Shown here one piece after another: positions 37,637 through 46,821 of a stretch of 60,735 nucleotides of DNA. Under the pieces are notes generated by a model. That model saw only the letters and a list, made by a program, of their open reading frames with translations. It was not told the DNA's origin and made no database searches. Source of the DNA: JBDHXE01 sp035445085 (lineage in GTDB: Bacteria; Bacteroidota; Ignavibacteria; Kapaibacteriales; UBA2268); NCBI GenBank assembly GCA_035445085.1, contig DAOMQA010000015.1:1-60735 (forward strand), in the 5' to 3' direction. Position 1 is the first letter of the stretch, and every line of letters begins with the position of its first letter. A program made the position numbers and the translations under genes.

Positions 37637-38426
37637 ATCGTTTGATTAAAGTGATAGTATAATAGAGTAGGAACAAAGAAATCGGAAATAGTATTGAAGC
37701 GTATAAAATACTCATACTTTGTGTATCTGCACCAAATAAATTCATCAATACTATTGATTTTAAATTATTGATAAAATGTATAATGATTGATGGCACTATA
37801 CTTTGGGCGTAATAACTTAATAATGCTAAATATATACCTACTAAAATTAACGGCAAAAGAAATACAATTTGCCCATGAAAAAAACCAAAAATTATTGACG
37901 GTACTAATACCATTATCCATTTTGAATACTTACTTAGAGACTTTTGTAATAAGCCTCTAAAAAACATTTCTTCACAGATTGCTGGTAAAATTGCACCTAT
38001 GAATATAGGAACAATAATCATATACCACCGGTCTACCATCAAGAGTTGCGAATAATATCCCTGAGTATTTTGTTTAGATAGTTCTAAAACATCTTTGAAG
38101 GCTACTGGCACTAAGTAGTCTTGAAACGATAATATACTATTGTTTACGATATCAAGAAAAAATAACCCCGCTACAGCATAAATGATGAATCTATAATTGA
38201 AATTAATATTCAAATTAATTATTTCTTTTACATTTTTTTTGAAAAATACTGATACAAATGCAATGGGTGATAGAAATACTAAGATTTGCATTACTATAAT
38301 AAGGTAAAAATTTAACTCTTCGCTAGGTCTCTTGTCTAAAAATAAAGCTAACATACTAATAAAATATAGTATTAGTAAAGCTGAAAATATTGATAAACTA
38401 AACATTAATAATGATTTCTTTTCCAT
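37608..38426 (-). CDS. CPBP family intramembrane metalloprotease
   Basis: The 272-residue protein, with about seven or eight membrane helices, keeps all catalytic motifs of the CPBP/Abi family: EEMFFRG (Glu152-Glu153, Arg157), FGFFHG (His184) and HFINN (His217). Members cut membrane substrates or process CAAX-like and bacteriocin-immunity targets. The substrate here is unknown. Its end lies inside the receptor gene on the other strand. Confidence 0.88.
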   Translation of the reverse strand: MEKKSLLMFSLSIFSALLILYFISMLALFLDKRPSEELNFYLIIVMQILVFLSPIAFVSVFFKKNVKEIINLNINFNYRFIIYAVAGLFFLDIVNNSILSFQDYLVPVAFKDVLELSKQNTQGYYSQLLMVDRWYMIIVPIFIGAILPAICEEMFFRGLLQKSLSKYSKWIMVLVPSIIFGFFHGQIVFLLPLILVGIYLALLSYYAQSIVPSIIIHFINNLKSIVLMNLFGADTQSMSILYASILFPISLFLLYYTITLIKRFIVLPQFRA

Positions 38427-38579
38427 ATTCTGCCATTCTTTTATTTGTAAATGTAAAGAAAAATAAGAAGTAGAGCTAAATAATTATTATATGTATTACT
38501 AAATAGTATCTGTTTAATGTATAAATTATGACTTGTGTGATACTTTATTATTGAAAAACTTAAACGCTTAATAAATTGA

Positions 38580-38598
38580 GGCTACCGCATAGGTAGCC
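38580..38598 (-). terminator. Hairpin downstream of pgk
   Basis: GGCTACC / GGTAGCC is a perfect 7-bp GC-rich stem with loop GCATA, 14 bases past the pgk stop. The tail on the minus strand (TCAATTTATT) is a weak T-run, so termination may be partial. Confidence 0.6.
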
Positions 38599-38611
38599 CC
38601 AAAATTTAAGA

Positions 38612-39802
38612 TTAAACTTCTAAAGCAACTACACCGGGAAGCTCTTTGCCCTCTAAAAACTCGAGAGACGCTCCACCGCCAGTAGAAACATGAGAAACTT
38701 TTTTCTCTAACCCAAAATGAGCAATAGCTGCTGCAGAATCTCCACCACCAACTATTGTTGTTCCACCATTAGCAGTTAGCGTAACTAACGACTCCGCAAC
38801 AGAACGCGTTCCTTGTTCAAAATTACTCATTTCAAAGACTCCCATAGGACCATTCCAAACAACAGTCTTGGCTTGAGTAATTATAGAATTAAAATTAGCT
38901 ATTGTTGCTGGACCTATATCCATACCAATATCTTCAGACTTGATATTATCAATACTTACTATTTTATAAATTGAGTCATTTGCAAACTTATCTGCAACGA
39001 CAACATCAGTAGGAAGGATTAATTGAACATTCTGTTCTTTGGCTTTATTCAATAAAGAGGTAGCTAACTCTACTTTATCAGCCTCAAGTAAAGATTTTCC
39101 AATCTCTAAGCCCATAGCTTTATAGAAAGTAAAAATCATACCTCCACCTATCAATATAGAATCGCATTTATTAAATAAACTATTGATTACATCGATTTTA
39201 CCAGATATTTTAGAGCCACCCATTACAGCAACAAAAGGCTTATCTGGTTTGTTTAAGGCAGCACCAAGATATTTGAGCTCTTTCATCATCAGGTTTCCAG
39301 CATACTTTTCGGTAAATAGAGTTGCTATTGCTTGCGTTGAAGAATGTGCGCGATGAGCTGACCCAAAAGCATCATTAATATAACAATCGCCTAATGAGGC
39401 TAATTCCTTCGCAAAGTTTAAATCATTAGCTTCTTCCTCTGGGTGAAATCGTAAGTTTTCTAATAAAACTATGCCACCTTTATCAACATTTTTAATTGCT
39501 TGCTTAGCGACTTCGCCTATACAATTATTGGAAAATGTTACTTTGTATCCAAAATGTTCTTTTAAATAGGAAGCCACTGGAGCTAACGAATACTCTGGAC
39601 TTACCTTACCTTTTGGCCTTCCAAGGTGAGACATCAAAATTGGAATACCACCTTTGTCAATAACTGTGTCAATTGTTGATAAGGATTCTATAATCCTTTT
39701 ATCGTCACTAATATTACCCTTTTTGTCCATTGGGACGTTCAAATCGACTCTAATTAAAACACGCTTATTCTCGAATGAAACATCTTGGATTGACTTTATC
39801 AT
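38612..39802 (-). CDS. pgk: Phosphoglycerate kinase
   Basis: PGK makes ATP from 1,3-bisphosphoglycerate in glycolysis. The 396-residue protein shows RVLIRVDLNVPMDKKGNISD-type substrate binding, ILMSHLGRPKG, LLENLRFHPEEEAND and the C-terminal GGGDSAAA and STGGGASLEFLEGKELPG. It sits 13 bases after gap, forming a glycolytic pair on one transcript. Confidence 0.98.
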   Translation of the reverse strand: MIKSIQDVSFENKRVLIRVDLNVPMDKKGNISDDKRIIESLSTIDTVIDKGGIPILMSHLGRPKGKVSPEYSLAPVASYLKEHFGYKVTFSNNCIGEVAKQAIKNVDKGGIVLLENLRFHPEEEANDLNFAKELASLGDCYINDAFGSAHRAHSSTQAIATLFTEKYAGNLMMKELKYLGAALNKPDKPFVAVMGGSKISGKIDVINSLFNKCDSILIGGGMIFTFYKAMGLEIGKSLLEADKVELATSLLNKAKEQNVQLILPTDVVVADKFANDSIYKIVSIDNIKSEDIGMDIGPATIANFNSIITQAKTVVWNGPMGVFEMSNFEQGTRSVAESLVTLTANGGTTIVGGGDSAAAIAHFGLEKKVSHVSTGGGASLEFLEGKELPGVVALEV

Positions 39803-39815
39803 AAGTTATATACCC

Positions 39816-40811
39816 TTATAAGCTATCTTTTAACTTAGCTACCAAGTCTACAACGCGGTTTGAATATCCAAATTCATTATCATACCAACCTACTACTCTT
39901 ACTTGATTGCCTATTACTTGTGTTAATTGTGAATCAAAAATACAAGAGTGCGGGTTCCCTACTATATCAGAAGATACCAACGGCTCATCAGAATATTCTA
40001 AGATTCCTTTTAAATTTGTTTCTGCCGCCTTTTTCATAGCGTTGTTAATATCTTCTTTTGTTACTTCTTTACTTAATATTGCTGTTAAATCAGTAAGTGA
40101 GCCATCTGGAACGGGTACTCTTACAGAATATCCTGTTAGTTTTCCTTTCATTTCTGGTAATACTTCTGCTACTGCTTTAGCAGCGCCAGTTGTTGTAGGT
40201 ATAATATTAACGGCGCCAGCACGAGCTCTACGTAAATCTTTATGTGGCAAATCTAAAATTCTTTGGTCATTAGTATAAGCATGTATTGTTACCATAAGAC
40301 CCGATTCTAAACCAAATTCATCATTTAATACTTTGACCATTGGTGCTAAGCAATTTGTAGTACACGAAGCATTTGATAATAATCTTTCATTTCCTTTAAG
40401 TACAAAATCATTTACGCCTAAAACTACAGTAGCATCAAGCTGATCTTTGGCTGGTGCAGTAAGAACTACTTTTTTAGCGCCGATTGCATCAAAGTAAGGC
40501 ATTAGTTGTTCTCTTTTACTATGTACACCTGTTGATTCAATTACTACATCTATATCCTTCCAAGGGATATTTTTTATATCTTTTTCAGCAGTTACTGGGA
40601 TTGGCTTCCCGTTTACTACAATTGAATTTCCTTCCGCCTTTATATCGCCTTTAAATTTACCGTGAACTGAATCATATTTAATTAAATGTGCAGAGGTTGC
40701 AGCATCTGTCAAATCATTGATACCAACTATTTCTAAATCAGAACTTCTGTTGATAATTTCACGGAAAACTAATCTTCCAATTCTACCAAAACCATTAATG
40801 GCTATTCTCAT
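39816..40811 (-). CDS. gap: Glyceraldehyde-3-phosphate dehydrogenase
   Basis: The enzyme oxidises glyceraldehyde-3-phosphate to 1,3-bisphosphoglycerate. The reading starts at MRIAINGFGRIGRLVF because GAGG lies 8 bases upstream. A start 57 bases earlier would add a non-homologous extension. Asp33 (INDLTD) favours NAD over NADP. The catalytic cysteine is Cys150 in SNASCTTNCLAP. The length of 331 residues is normal. pgk follows directly. Confidence 0.97.
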   Translation of the reverse strand: MRIAINGFGRIGRLVFREIINRSSDLEIVGINDLTDAATSAHLIKYDSVHGKFKGDIKAEGNSIVVNGKPIPVTAEKDIKNIPWKDIDVVIESTGVHSKREQLMPYFDAIGAKKVVLTAPAKDQLDATVVLGVNDFVLKGNERLLSNASCTTNCLAPMVKVLNDEFGLESGLMVTIHAYTNDQRILDLPHKDLRRARAGAVNIIPTTTGAAKAVAEVLPEMKGKLTGYSVRVPVPDGSLTDLTAILSKEVTKEDINNAMKKAAETNLKGILEYSDEPLVSSDIVGNPHSCIFDSQLTQVIGNQVRVVGWYDNEFGYSNRVVDLVAKLKDSL

Positions 40812-40958
40812 AATAATTACCTCATTTAGATTATTAAATGTCTGTGTATAGACGTTTGCAAAAAACAAAAATTATTATTGGGATTAAGTATTGATAAGAA
40901 AGTTGAATTTAGGATAAGAGAGGCATATTTTTTTTAATTTTATATATAAAATTGACTG

Positions 40959-40991
40959 TTGGTGTAATTTCGTTAGATTCACGTATATTTG
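40959..40991 (+). promoter_or_regulatory. Bacteroidota-type promoter for the GDP-mannose genes
   Basis: TTG at 40959-40961 and TATATTTG at 40984-40991 are separated by 22 bases, a full match to the -33/-7 pattern. The start of manC is 24 bases beyond the -7 box. Confidence 0.65.
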
Positions 40992-41014
40992 TAGTTTAAT
41001 TTTTACACAAAAAT

Positions 41015-42127
41015 ATGAAAAAAATAGCAGTTATTATGGCAGGCGGGGCTGGTGAACGGTTCTGGCCACTAAGTAGAATCAAGCAACCAAAACAATTATT
41101 AAACTTATCATCATTAGATAGGAATATGCTACAAGAAGCAGTAGATAGAATTGTTGATTTGTTTGATCTAGAGGATATATTTATTATTACAAGTAAAGTG
41201 TTGCAAAAGCCTATCAAGCAAGCCTTGCCAGAATTACCTATGCAGAATATCATTGCAGAGCCAGCAAAGCGTAATACAGCTCCTTGTTTAGCTCTTGCTA
41301 CCTCTTATATCTTAGCGAAGTATGGCGAACAACATGCAAACAATATAGTTGTATCTGTCCTTACTGCCGATCAATTAATTCAACCTAAAGAAAAATTCAT
41401 ACAAATAATAGAACAATTAAATAATTTTTGTTTACATCAAAATACTATTGCAACTATTGGTATTATTCCTAATAGAGCTGAAACTGGCTTCGGTTATATT
41501 GAATTTAATAATGATTTAAAGAATGATAATATTTATGAAGCTATAAAATTTCACGAAAAGCCTGACCATTCAAGAGCTTTAGAATATATTCAAAAGGGAA
41601 ACTTCCTATGGAATAGCGGTATGTTCTTCTACCGTTTAGACTATTTTGTTAATCAGATGATAAAGCATTTACCAGAAGTTGGTAGTAAAATTGACATCAT
41701 GAGTAAAAAATATTCTAATAATGTATCGCTTAACTTCGAGGGGGCAAATCCAGAGTTACAAGAAATATTTGAGAGTATGCCAGATATTTCTATTGATTAT
41801 GGATTAATGGAAAGAACAGATAGAGTATCTATAATTAAATCTAATTTTATTTGGGACGACTTAGGCTCTTGGGACTCGCTTTTTAGAGCAAAGAAAACCG
41901 ATAAAGATGGTAATATAATTGAAGGAAATGTTGAAGTCATAAATGTTACTAATTCAATTATTATTAATAAGGCAAGCAAAAAGTTTATCTCTACTGCTGC
42001 TGGATTAGATGGATTTGTTATTATTAATACTGACGATTCTTTGATGGTATTAAAAATTGAAGATGTGCAAGACGTAAAAAAAATAGTAAATTTAATTAAA
42101 TCAACTAATAAATTAGAGTGGTTATAA
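41015..42127 (+). CDS. manC: Mannose-1-phosphate guanylyltransferase (monofunctional)
   Basis: The enzyme makes GDP-mannose from GTP and mannose-1-phosphate for surface glycans. The 370-residue protein begins with the nucleotidyltransferase signature GGAGERFWPLSRIKQPKQL. It has VLTADQLI, the KFHEKP sugar-binding motif and FLWNSGMFFYRLDYF. It lacks the C-terminal cupin isomerase domain of bifunctional ManC. That activity is supplied by the next gene, 3 bases downstream. Confidence 0.94.
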   Translation: MKKIAVIMAGGAGERFWPLSRIKQPKQLLNLSSLDRNMLQEAVDRIVDLFDLEDIFIITSKVLQKPIKQALPELPMQNIIAEPAKRNTAPCLALATSYILAKYGEQHANNIVVSVLTADQLIQPKEKFIQIIEQLNNFCLHQNTIATIGIIPNRAETGFGYIEFNNDLKNDNIYEAIKFHEKPDHSRALEYIQKGNFLWNSGMFFYRLDYFVNQMIKHLPEVGSKIDIMSKKYSNNVSLNFEGANPELQEIFESMPDISIDYGLMERTDRVSIIKSNFIWDDLGSWDSLFRAKKTDKDGNIIEGNVEVINVTNSIIINKASKKFISTAAGLDGFVIINTDDSLMVLKIEDVQDVKKIVNLIKSTNKLEWL

Positions 42128-42130
42128 AAG

Positions 42131-43186
42131 ATGGGTAATTATTTAAATTATGATAAAGCTGATATTCACGCTTCATTAGAACACTTTAACTTGCAAGTAG
42201 AGCATTCGATTGAGTTAGCTAATACAATTCCTGATTTTAATTTTAAAAATAATATAAATGAAATTATTATTAGTGGTATGGGTGGCTCTGCTATTGGCGG
42301 GGATTATTTTAAAGCTATTGTTCAAAGCCTAAATCTGTTAAGTAATATTAGAATAGATATTAATAGATATTATCAAATGCCAAACTATGTAAATGAAAAT
42401 ACATTAGTTATTCTTAGTTCTTATTCCGGTAATACTGAAGAAACGATTTCTGCTGCCTTAGATGCTATTAGTAAGACTCAAAATATTATCGCTATTACCA
42501 CTGGTGGGAGATTAGAAAAGATATGCTTAGAGCATAAATTACCCGTAATTCACTTACCAGAGGGATTTCAGCCACGTGCTGCTTTAGGATATTCTCTAAT
42601 AACTTTATTTTCTATTATTAAAAAATTAAGCTTACTTAGCAATGAACAAGAAAAATTATTAAATTTTAGCAATTTGCCTGAATTAATAAAAAAAATTATT
42701 AAAAAGTATTCTGTTCATGATTTTAATAATCCTGCTTTCAAACTCGCTAACCAATTGTTTGATAATATACCATTAATTTATTCGAGCGAATTAATGCAAC
42801 CAATCAATTTAAGATGGCGCGGGCAGTTTCAGGAAAATTCTAAATCAATGGCTTTTGGTAATATTTTACCAGAAATGAACCATAATGAAGTTAATGGCTT
42901 CCTAAAACCAATCGGCGCTATTGATAAGCTACAAATTATCCTATTACGCGATAGAGAAAACCACCCCCGTGTCAAATTGAGATTTGATGCAATGAAAGAT
43001 TTACTTAAAGAATTAGGGATTGAGTATTTAGAATATTATGGCATTGGAGATACTTTTTTAGAACGATCATTAGATTTGACTCTATTGGGTGATTGGGCAA
43101 GTTATTATCTTGGTATTTTATACAAACAAGACCCAAATGCTATCCCTTATATTAATAAGTTTAAAGAAATTATGAATAAAAAATAA
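42131..43186 (+). CDS. Bifunctional phosphoglucose/phosphomannose isomerase
   Basis: This SIS-fold enzyme interconverts fructose-6-phosphate with glucose-6-phosphate or mannose-6-phosphate. Motifs are SGMGGSAIGGDY (about 52-63), SYSGNTEETISA (about 98-109) and the catalytic ILPEMNHNEVNGF (about 245-257). The 351-residue length matches the archaeal/Bacteroidota type. It supplies mannose-6-phosphate for the adjacent guanylyltransferase. A phosphomannomutase is missing from the cluster. Confidence 0.92.
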   Translation: MGNYLNYDKADIHASLEHFNLQVEHSIELANTIPDFNFKNNINEIIISGMGGSAIGGDYFKAIVQSLNLLSNIRIDINRYYQMPNYVNENTLVILSSYSGNTEETISAALDAISKTQNIIAITTGGRLEKICLEHKLPVIHLPEGFQPRAALGYSLITLFSIIKKLSLLSNEQEKLLNFSNLPELIKKIIKKYSVHDFNNPAFKLANQLFDNIPLIYSSELMQPINLRWRGQFQENSKSMAFGNILPEMNHNEVNGFLKPIGAIDKLQIILLRDRENHPRVKLRFDAMKDLLKELGIEYLEYYGIGDTFLERSLDLTLLGDWASYYLGILYKQDPNAIPYINKFKEIMNKK

Positions 43187-43194
43187 AGACTAAT

Positions 43195-43225
43195 TTGTTA
43201 GTCAGTAAGATATGAATTATTTTTG
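43195..43225 (+). promoter_or_regulatory. Bacteroidota-type promoter for the gcvPA operon
   Basis: TTG (43195-43197) and TATTTTTG (43218-43225) are 20 bases apart, a complete -33/-7 match. A small GACTAA/TTAGTC inverted repeat overlaps the -33 element. Confidence 0.62.
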
Positions 43226-43271
43226 TAAAATAGAAGATTAAGAATATTTTTTTTAGGAGAAAATTAACAAA

Positions 43272-44612
43272 ATGACTTTTGTCCCAAACACCGACCAAGA
43301 ACGTCAGCAAATGTTGAATACCATAGGGGTTAATTCATTTGATGAAATTATTTCTAATATACCCGAAAAATTTAAATTAAAGGAGCCTTTAAATCTTCCT
43401 CCAAGCCTATCTGAAATGGAAGCATTTAATTTTTTACAAAACTTATCCAATAAAAATATAACATCGGCAACGAACTCATGTTATTTGGGAGGTGGGGCAT
43501 ACGATCATTATATCCCATCAATTGTTGATTCTGTGTTACAAAAGCCAGAGTTTAAAACAGCATATACTCCATACCAAGCCGAAGTATCACAAGGCACATT
43601 GCAAGCTATGTATGAATATCAAACAATGATTTGTGAACTTACTGGTATGCCTGTTTCTAATGCTTCCTTATATGATGGAGGAGGTGCCTTAGCTGAATCA
43701 TGCTTGATGAGCAATGCTCATAATAACAAAAAGAAATTCTTAGTTGCTGGACAAATCAATCCATCTTACCTGCAGGTTACTAAAACGTTAACATATGGTA
43801 GAAATTTAGAATATATAGAAGTAGTAGATGCTGATGGTACTTGTGATCTAACCAAATTACAAAGCTTGGCGGACGATACTGTTTCTGGCATCATTGTACA
43901 ACAACCTAACTTCTTGGGTAATTTAGAAGATGTTAGAGAAATAGAAAAAATAGCACATTCAATTAAGTCACTATTTATAGTAGTAGTCAATCCAATTTCT
44001 CTTGGATTGCTTGAAGCACCAGGTACTTATAATGCAGATGTTGTGGTAGGTGAAGGTCAAGTTTTGGGAATTCCTATGAACTTTGGTGGACCGTATTTAG
44101 GAGTATTTGCTTGCAAACAAGAGTTTGTAAGAAAAATTCCGGGAAGACTTAGCGGTGTTACCCAAGACTTAGATGGCAAGCGTGCTTTTGTTTTAACTCT
44201 TCAAACTAGAGAACAACAAATCAAACGTGACAAAGCGACATCGAATATTTGTACAAATCAAGGGTTATTTATGCTTGCCGCTACTGTGTATATGGCTACA
44301 ATGGGTAAGCAAGGTATTAAAGAAGTTGCAGAACAATCTTTCCACAAAGCTCATTACTTAGCAAGTAAAATTAGTGAAATTCCGGGTTTTGAATTAGATA
44401 ATAATAAGCCATTCTTTAATGAATTTTTAGTTAAAACTCCAGTTGATGCAAAAGTTATTGTAGACAAAGGCGCAGATAATAATATATTACCTGGATTAAA
44501 TATATCTAGATTCTTAGATAATAAGTCAGGTTTATTGATTGCTGTTACAGAAAAGAGAAGCAAAGAAGAATTAGATTTATTTATTCAATTCCTTAAGAAT
44601 TTTAGTAAATAG
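43272..44612 (+). CDS. gcvPA: Glycine dehydrogenase (decarboxylating), subunit 1 (P-protein N-terminal half)
   Basis: This is one half of the two-subunit P-protein of the glycine cleavage system. The 446-residue protein contains FLGGGAYDHYIPSIVDSVL-type sequence, AYTPYQAEVSQGTLQAMYEY and NFGGPYLGVFACKQEFVRKI. The PLP-binding lysine resides in subunit 2 (gcvPB), which is absent from this window together with gcvT and gcvH. AGGAG precedes the ATG. The stop codon overlaps the next start by one base. Confidence 0.95.
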   Translation: MTFVPNTDQERQQMLNTIGVNSFDEIISNIPEKFKLKEPLNLPPSLSEMEAFNFLQNLSNKNITSATNSCYLGGGAYDHYIPSIVDSVLQKPEFKTAYTPYQAEVSQGTLQAMYEYQTMICELTGMPVSNASLYDGGGALAESCLMSNAHNNKKKFLVAGQINPSYLQVTKTLTYGRNLEYIEVVDADGTCDLTKLQSLADDTVSGIIVQQPNFLGNLEDVREIEKIAHSIKSLFIVVVNPISLGLLEAPGTYNADVVVGEGQVLGIPMNFGGPYLGVFACKQEFVRKIPGRLSGVTQDLDGKRAFVLTLQTREQQIKRDKATSNICTNQGLFMLAATVYMATMGKQGIKEVAEQSFHKAHYLASKISEIPGFELDNNKPFFNEFLVKTPVDAKVIVDKGADNNILPGLNISRFLDNKSGLLIAVTEKRSKEELDLFIQFLKNFSK

Positions 44613-44950
44613 TGTCTGATGAAGATATCATATTAAAAGAAACTCCAAGACGCCGATTCTTATTAATCGGTGTCTTTATTTTTACTTTAATCTTAGTTAT
44701 AGTTTTGTTTTCTGATTATGGAGTTGTAAACCGCATTAAGCTCAATTATGAAGTAAACAATTTAAAAACTGAAATTCAAAATGAACAACATAAACAAGAC
44801 TCTTTAAAAAAAGAAATCAAACGTTTACAAAGCGATTACTTAACCGTCGAAGCTGTAGCACGCCTCAAATACGGTATGATAAAGAAAAATGAAGAGGTTG
44901 TTTTGATATTAGATTCTATTGCAGGTAAAGCAAATGTATCTGGGAATTGA
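44612..44950 (+). CDS. FtsB/DivIC-like septum formation initiator
   Basis: The 112-residue bitopic protein has a short cytoplasmic end, one membrane helix (about residues 16-36), a coiled coil (about 43-72) and the family ending VEAVARLKYGMIKKNEEVVL. FtsB/DivIC joins FtsL/FtsQ to activate FtsW. It starts at a GTG that overlaps the gcvPA stop and ends inside the next gene, so expression is strongly coupled. Confidence 0.85.
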   Translation: MSDEDIILKETPRRRFLLIGVFIFTLILVIVLFSDYGVVNRIKLNYEVNNLKTEIQNEQHKQDSLKKEIKRLQSDYLTVEAVARLKYGMIKKNEEVVLILDSIAGKANVSGN

Positions 44951-45848
44951 TATTGGTGGCTCAAACTTTAAGTATGCAATTTCAAATCTAGCAAATTTTG
45001 AAATTGACCCTTATGTATTGCCAATCAACTACCATAACTCCAAAGAACAAGTTTTGAATAATATAAATAAGCTCATCGAAAATAATCAAATTGATAAAAT
45101 TGGTATTGGTATACCGGGTGTAATTTCTTTAGACGGAGTAATACAAGTGCTACCGAATCTACCAGATTGGGAAGGATTTGATATAAAATCCTTCTTGACA
45201 GCTAAGCAAATTCCAACTTATATTGATAATGACGCTAATATTGCTACTCTTGCCGAACTCTATGAAGGTAATGGTAAATATTTAAAGAATTTCTTATATA
45301 TAACATTAGGTACTGGAATAGGGGCTGGAATTATAATTAATAGACAAATATTGAGGGGTGATACTAATGCGTCTGGAGAAATTGGTCATACTATCATAGA
45401 TAGAAACGCTAATAGTGAAGATTTTGAACCTAAATTTAGGACTGGTATAGTTGAGGAATTTGCGGGTAGAAAGCAAATATTAAATTATGCCAAATTAGTA
45501 ATAAATCAATACCCAAACTCTAAACTTAATTCAATAGAGAAATTTGATGTTGCGGATATAGATAAATGTGCCGAACAAGGCGATAAAGCATCCGAAATAA
45601 TATTAAAAAAAGTTGCTTATGATATATCATTAGCAATAATTAGTAGTTTAAATCTTTTAGACTTGCATTATGTAATTATTGGGGGCGGAATATCTGCTTC
45701 TAATATTATTATAAACGAAATTAGGCAAAATGTAAAATTAAGAGTATTACCGCACATAGCTAAAGATTTGTCAATACAGAGAGCTAAATTCACTGCTAAC
45801 ACTGGGGTAATTGGTTCGCTCATAGCTGCTAAATTTTTAGCTAAATAA
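44934..45848 (+). CDS. ROK-family sugar kinase lacking the zinc-binding cysteines
   Basis: Probably a glucokinase-type enzyme. From ATG at 44934 the 304-residue protein begins MYLGIDIGGSNFKYAI (phosphate loop). It has DNDANIATLAELYEG with the catalytic aspartate, TLGTGIGAGIIINRQILRG and GEIGHTIID. In most ROK kinases a CxCGxxGCxE zinc site follows the GH motif. Here it is replaced by DFEPKFRTGIVEEFAGRKQI with no cysteine. The start overlaps the FtsB-like gene by 17 bases. The sugar substrate is not certain. Confidence 0.85.
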   Translation: MYLGIDIGGSNFKYAISNLANFEIDPYVLPINYHNSKEQVLNNINKLIENNQIDKIGIGIPGVISLDGVIQVLPNLPDWEGFDIKSFLTAKQIPTYIDNDANIATLAELYEGNGKYLKNFLYITLGTGIGAGIIINRQILRGDTNASGEIGHTIIDRNANSEDFEPKFRTGIVEEFAGRKQILNYAKLVINQYPNSKLNSIEKFDVADIDKCAEQGDKASEIILKKVAYDISLAIISSLNLLDLHYVIIGGGISASNIIINEIRQNVKLRVLPHIAKDLSIQRAKFTANTGVIGSLIAAKFLAK

Positions 45849-45875
45849 TTTTAAAATATAAATCAAGGAAAAACA

Positions 45876-46253
45876 ATGAAAGAAATAATTTTAACTGAAA
45901 ATGCACCTGCTCCTATTGGTCCATATTCGCAAGGAATTAAAGCAAGTGGTCAAATGGTGTTCGTATCTGGGCAAATACCATTTACTGCACAAGGTGAATT
46001 AGCTGGCGAGGATATTGTAAGCCAAACGCACCAATCTTTAAAAAATGTAATTGCAGTAGTAGAAGCCGCTGGAGGTAATGCAATGAATATTGTAAAAACT
46101 ACTGTCTTAATGAAAGACTTATCAAACTTTGGACAAATGAACGAAGTTTATAACCAATATCTTGGCGACTCAAAGCCTGCTCGTGCTTCGTACGAAGTTG
46201 CCAGATTGCCTAAAGATGTCTTAATTGAAATTGAAGCAATTGCAGTTATATAA
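45876..46253 (+). CDS. ridA: RidA family enamine/imine deaminase
   Basis: RidA hydrolyses reactive enamines made by PLP enzymes. The 125-residue protein is canonical: APAPIGPYSQGIKASGQMVF, SGQIPFTAQGELAGEDI, VEAAGGNAMNIVKTTVLM, ARASYEVARLPKDVLIEIEA, with the catalytic Arg in the last motif. AAGGA lies upstream of the ATG. It overlaps the next gene by 29 bases. Confidence 0.95.
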   Translation: MKEIILTENAPAPIGPYSQGIKASGQMVFVSGQIPFTAQGELAGEDIVSQTHQSLKNVIAVVEAAGGNAMNIVKTTVLMKDLSNFGQMNEVYNQYLGDSKPARASYEVARLPKDVLIEIEAIAVI

Positions 46254-46770
46254 GAAGATACTATGTTGTAGCCTTGTGTTAATTTGTGGCTTTCTTACAC
46301 AAGAGGTAAGAGCATTGCAGAATGACTCAAGCCAGACGAGTTATATTCCGTCAATTGATGATAAAATTACTCCGTCTGGAGCAATTTGGAGGTCATTAGT
46401 ATTGCCAGGCTGGGGACAATTGTATGTTGAATCTTATTGGAAAGCACCTATTTTTTTTGCTGGTGCTACAACTTTAGGGTACTTGATTTACTACAATCAT
46501 TCAAAGTATAGCGACTATGCTGATATACTTAATAATATGGACGTAAGTAACCCAGAGTATAATACAACTAAATTATGGCGTGAATATTATCGTGATAATA
46601 GAGATATGAGCGCCTTCTATCTGTTAGCAGTATATGTTATAGCTACGGTAGATGCTTATGTAGGAGCTAATCTTTATTATTTTGATATTAATGATGACCT
46701 AAGTATGTGTGTGAATGTTCGAAATGGATATTTAACACCAATGCTTGGTATCAATTTAAATATCAAATAA
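46225..46770 (+). CDS. DUF5683 family membrane protein
   Basis: The 181-residue protein has a signal-anchor (about 10-28) and a DUF5683-type core: PSGAIWRSLVLPGWGQLYVE, the YWKAPIFFAGATTLGYLIYY helix, and YVIATVDAYVGANLYYFDIN. The function of the family is unknown; it is frequent in Bacteroidota. The start is a TTG inside ridA, since no ATG precedes the signal segment. Later TTG or GTG codons are alternatives. Confidence 0.75.
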   Translation: MKLKQLQLYKKILCCSLVLICGFLTQEVRALQNDSSQTSYIPSIDDKITPSGAIWRSLVLPGWGQLYVESYWKAPIFFAGATTLGYLIYYNHSKYSDYADILNNMDVSNPEYNTTKLWREYYRDNRDMSAFYLLAVYVIATVDAYVGANLYYFDINDDLSMCVNVRNGYLTPMLGINLNIK

Positions 46771-46821
46771 ATAGCTCAATATTTCCGTTTTTATCCATTT
46801 TTAAATTAATATGAAAATAAT

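Noticed and set aside
40811..40868. Upstream in-frame start for gap that would add 19 residues
   Set aside because: The extension is not part of the GAPDH fold, and a good GAGG site stands before the downstream ATG.
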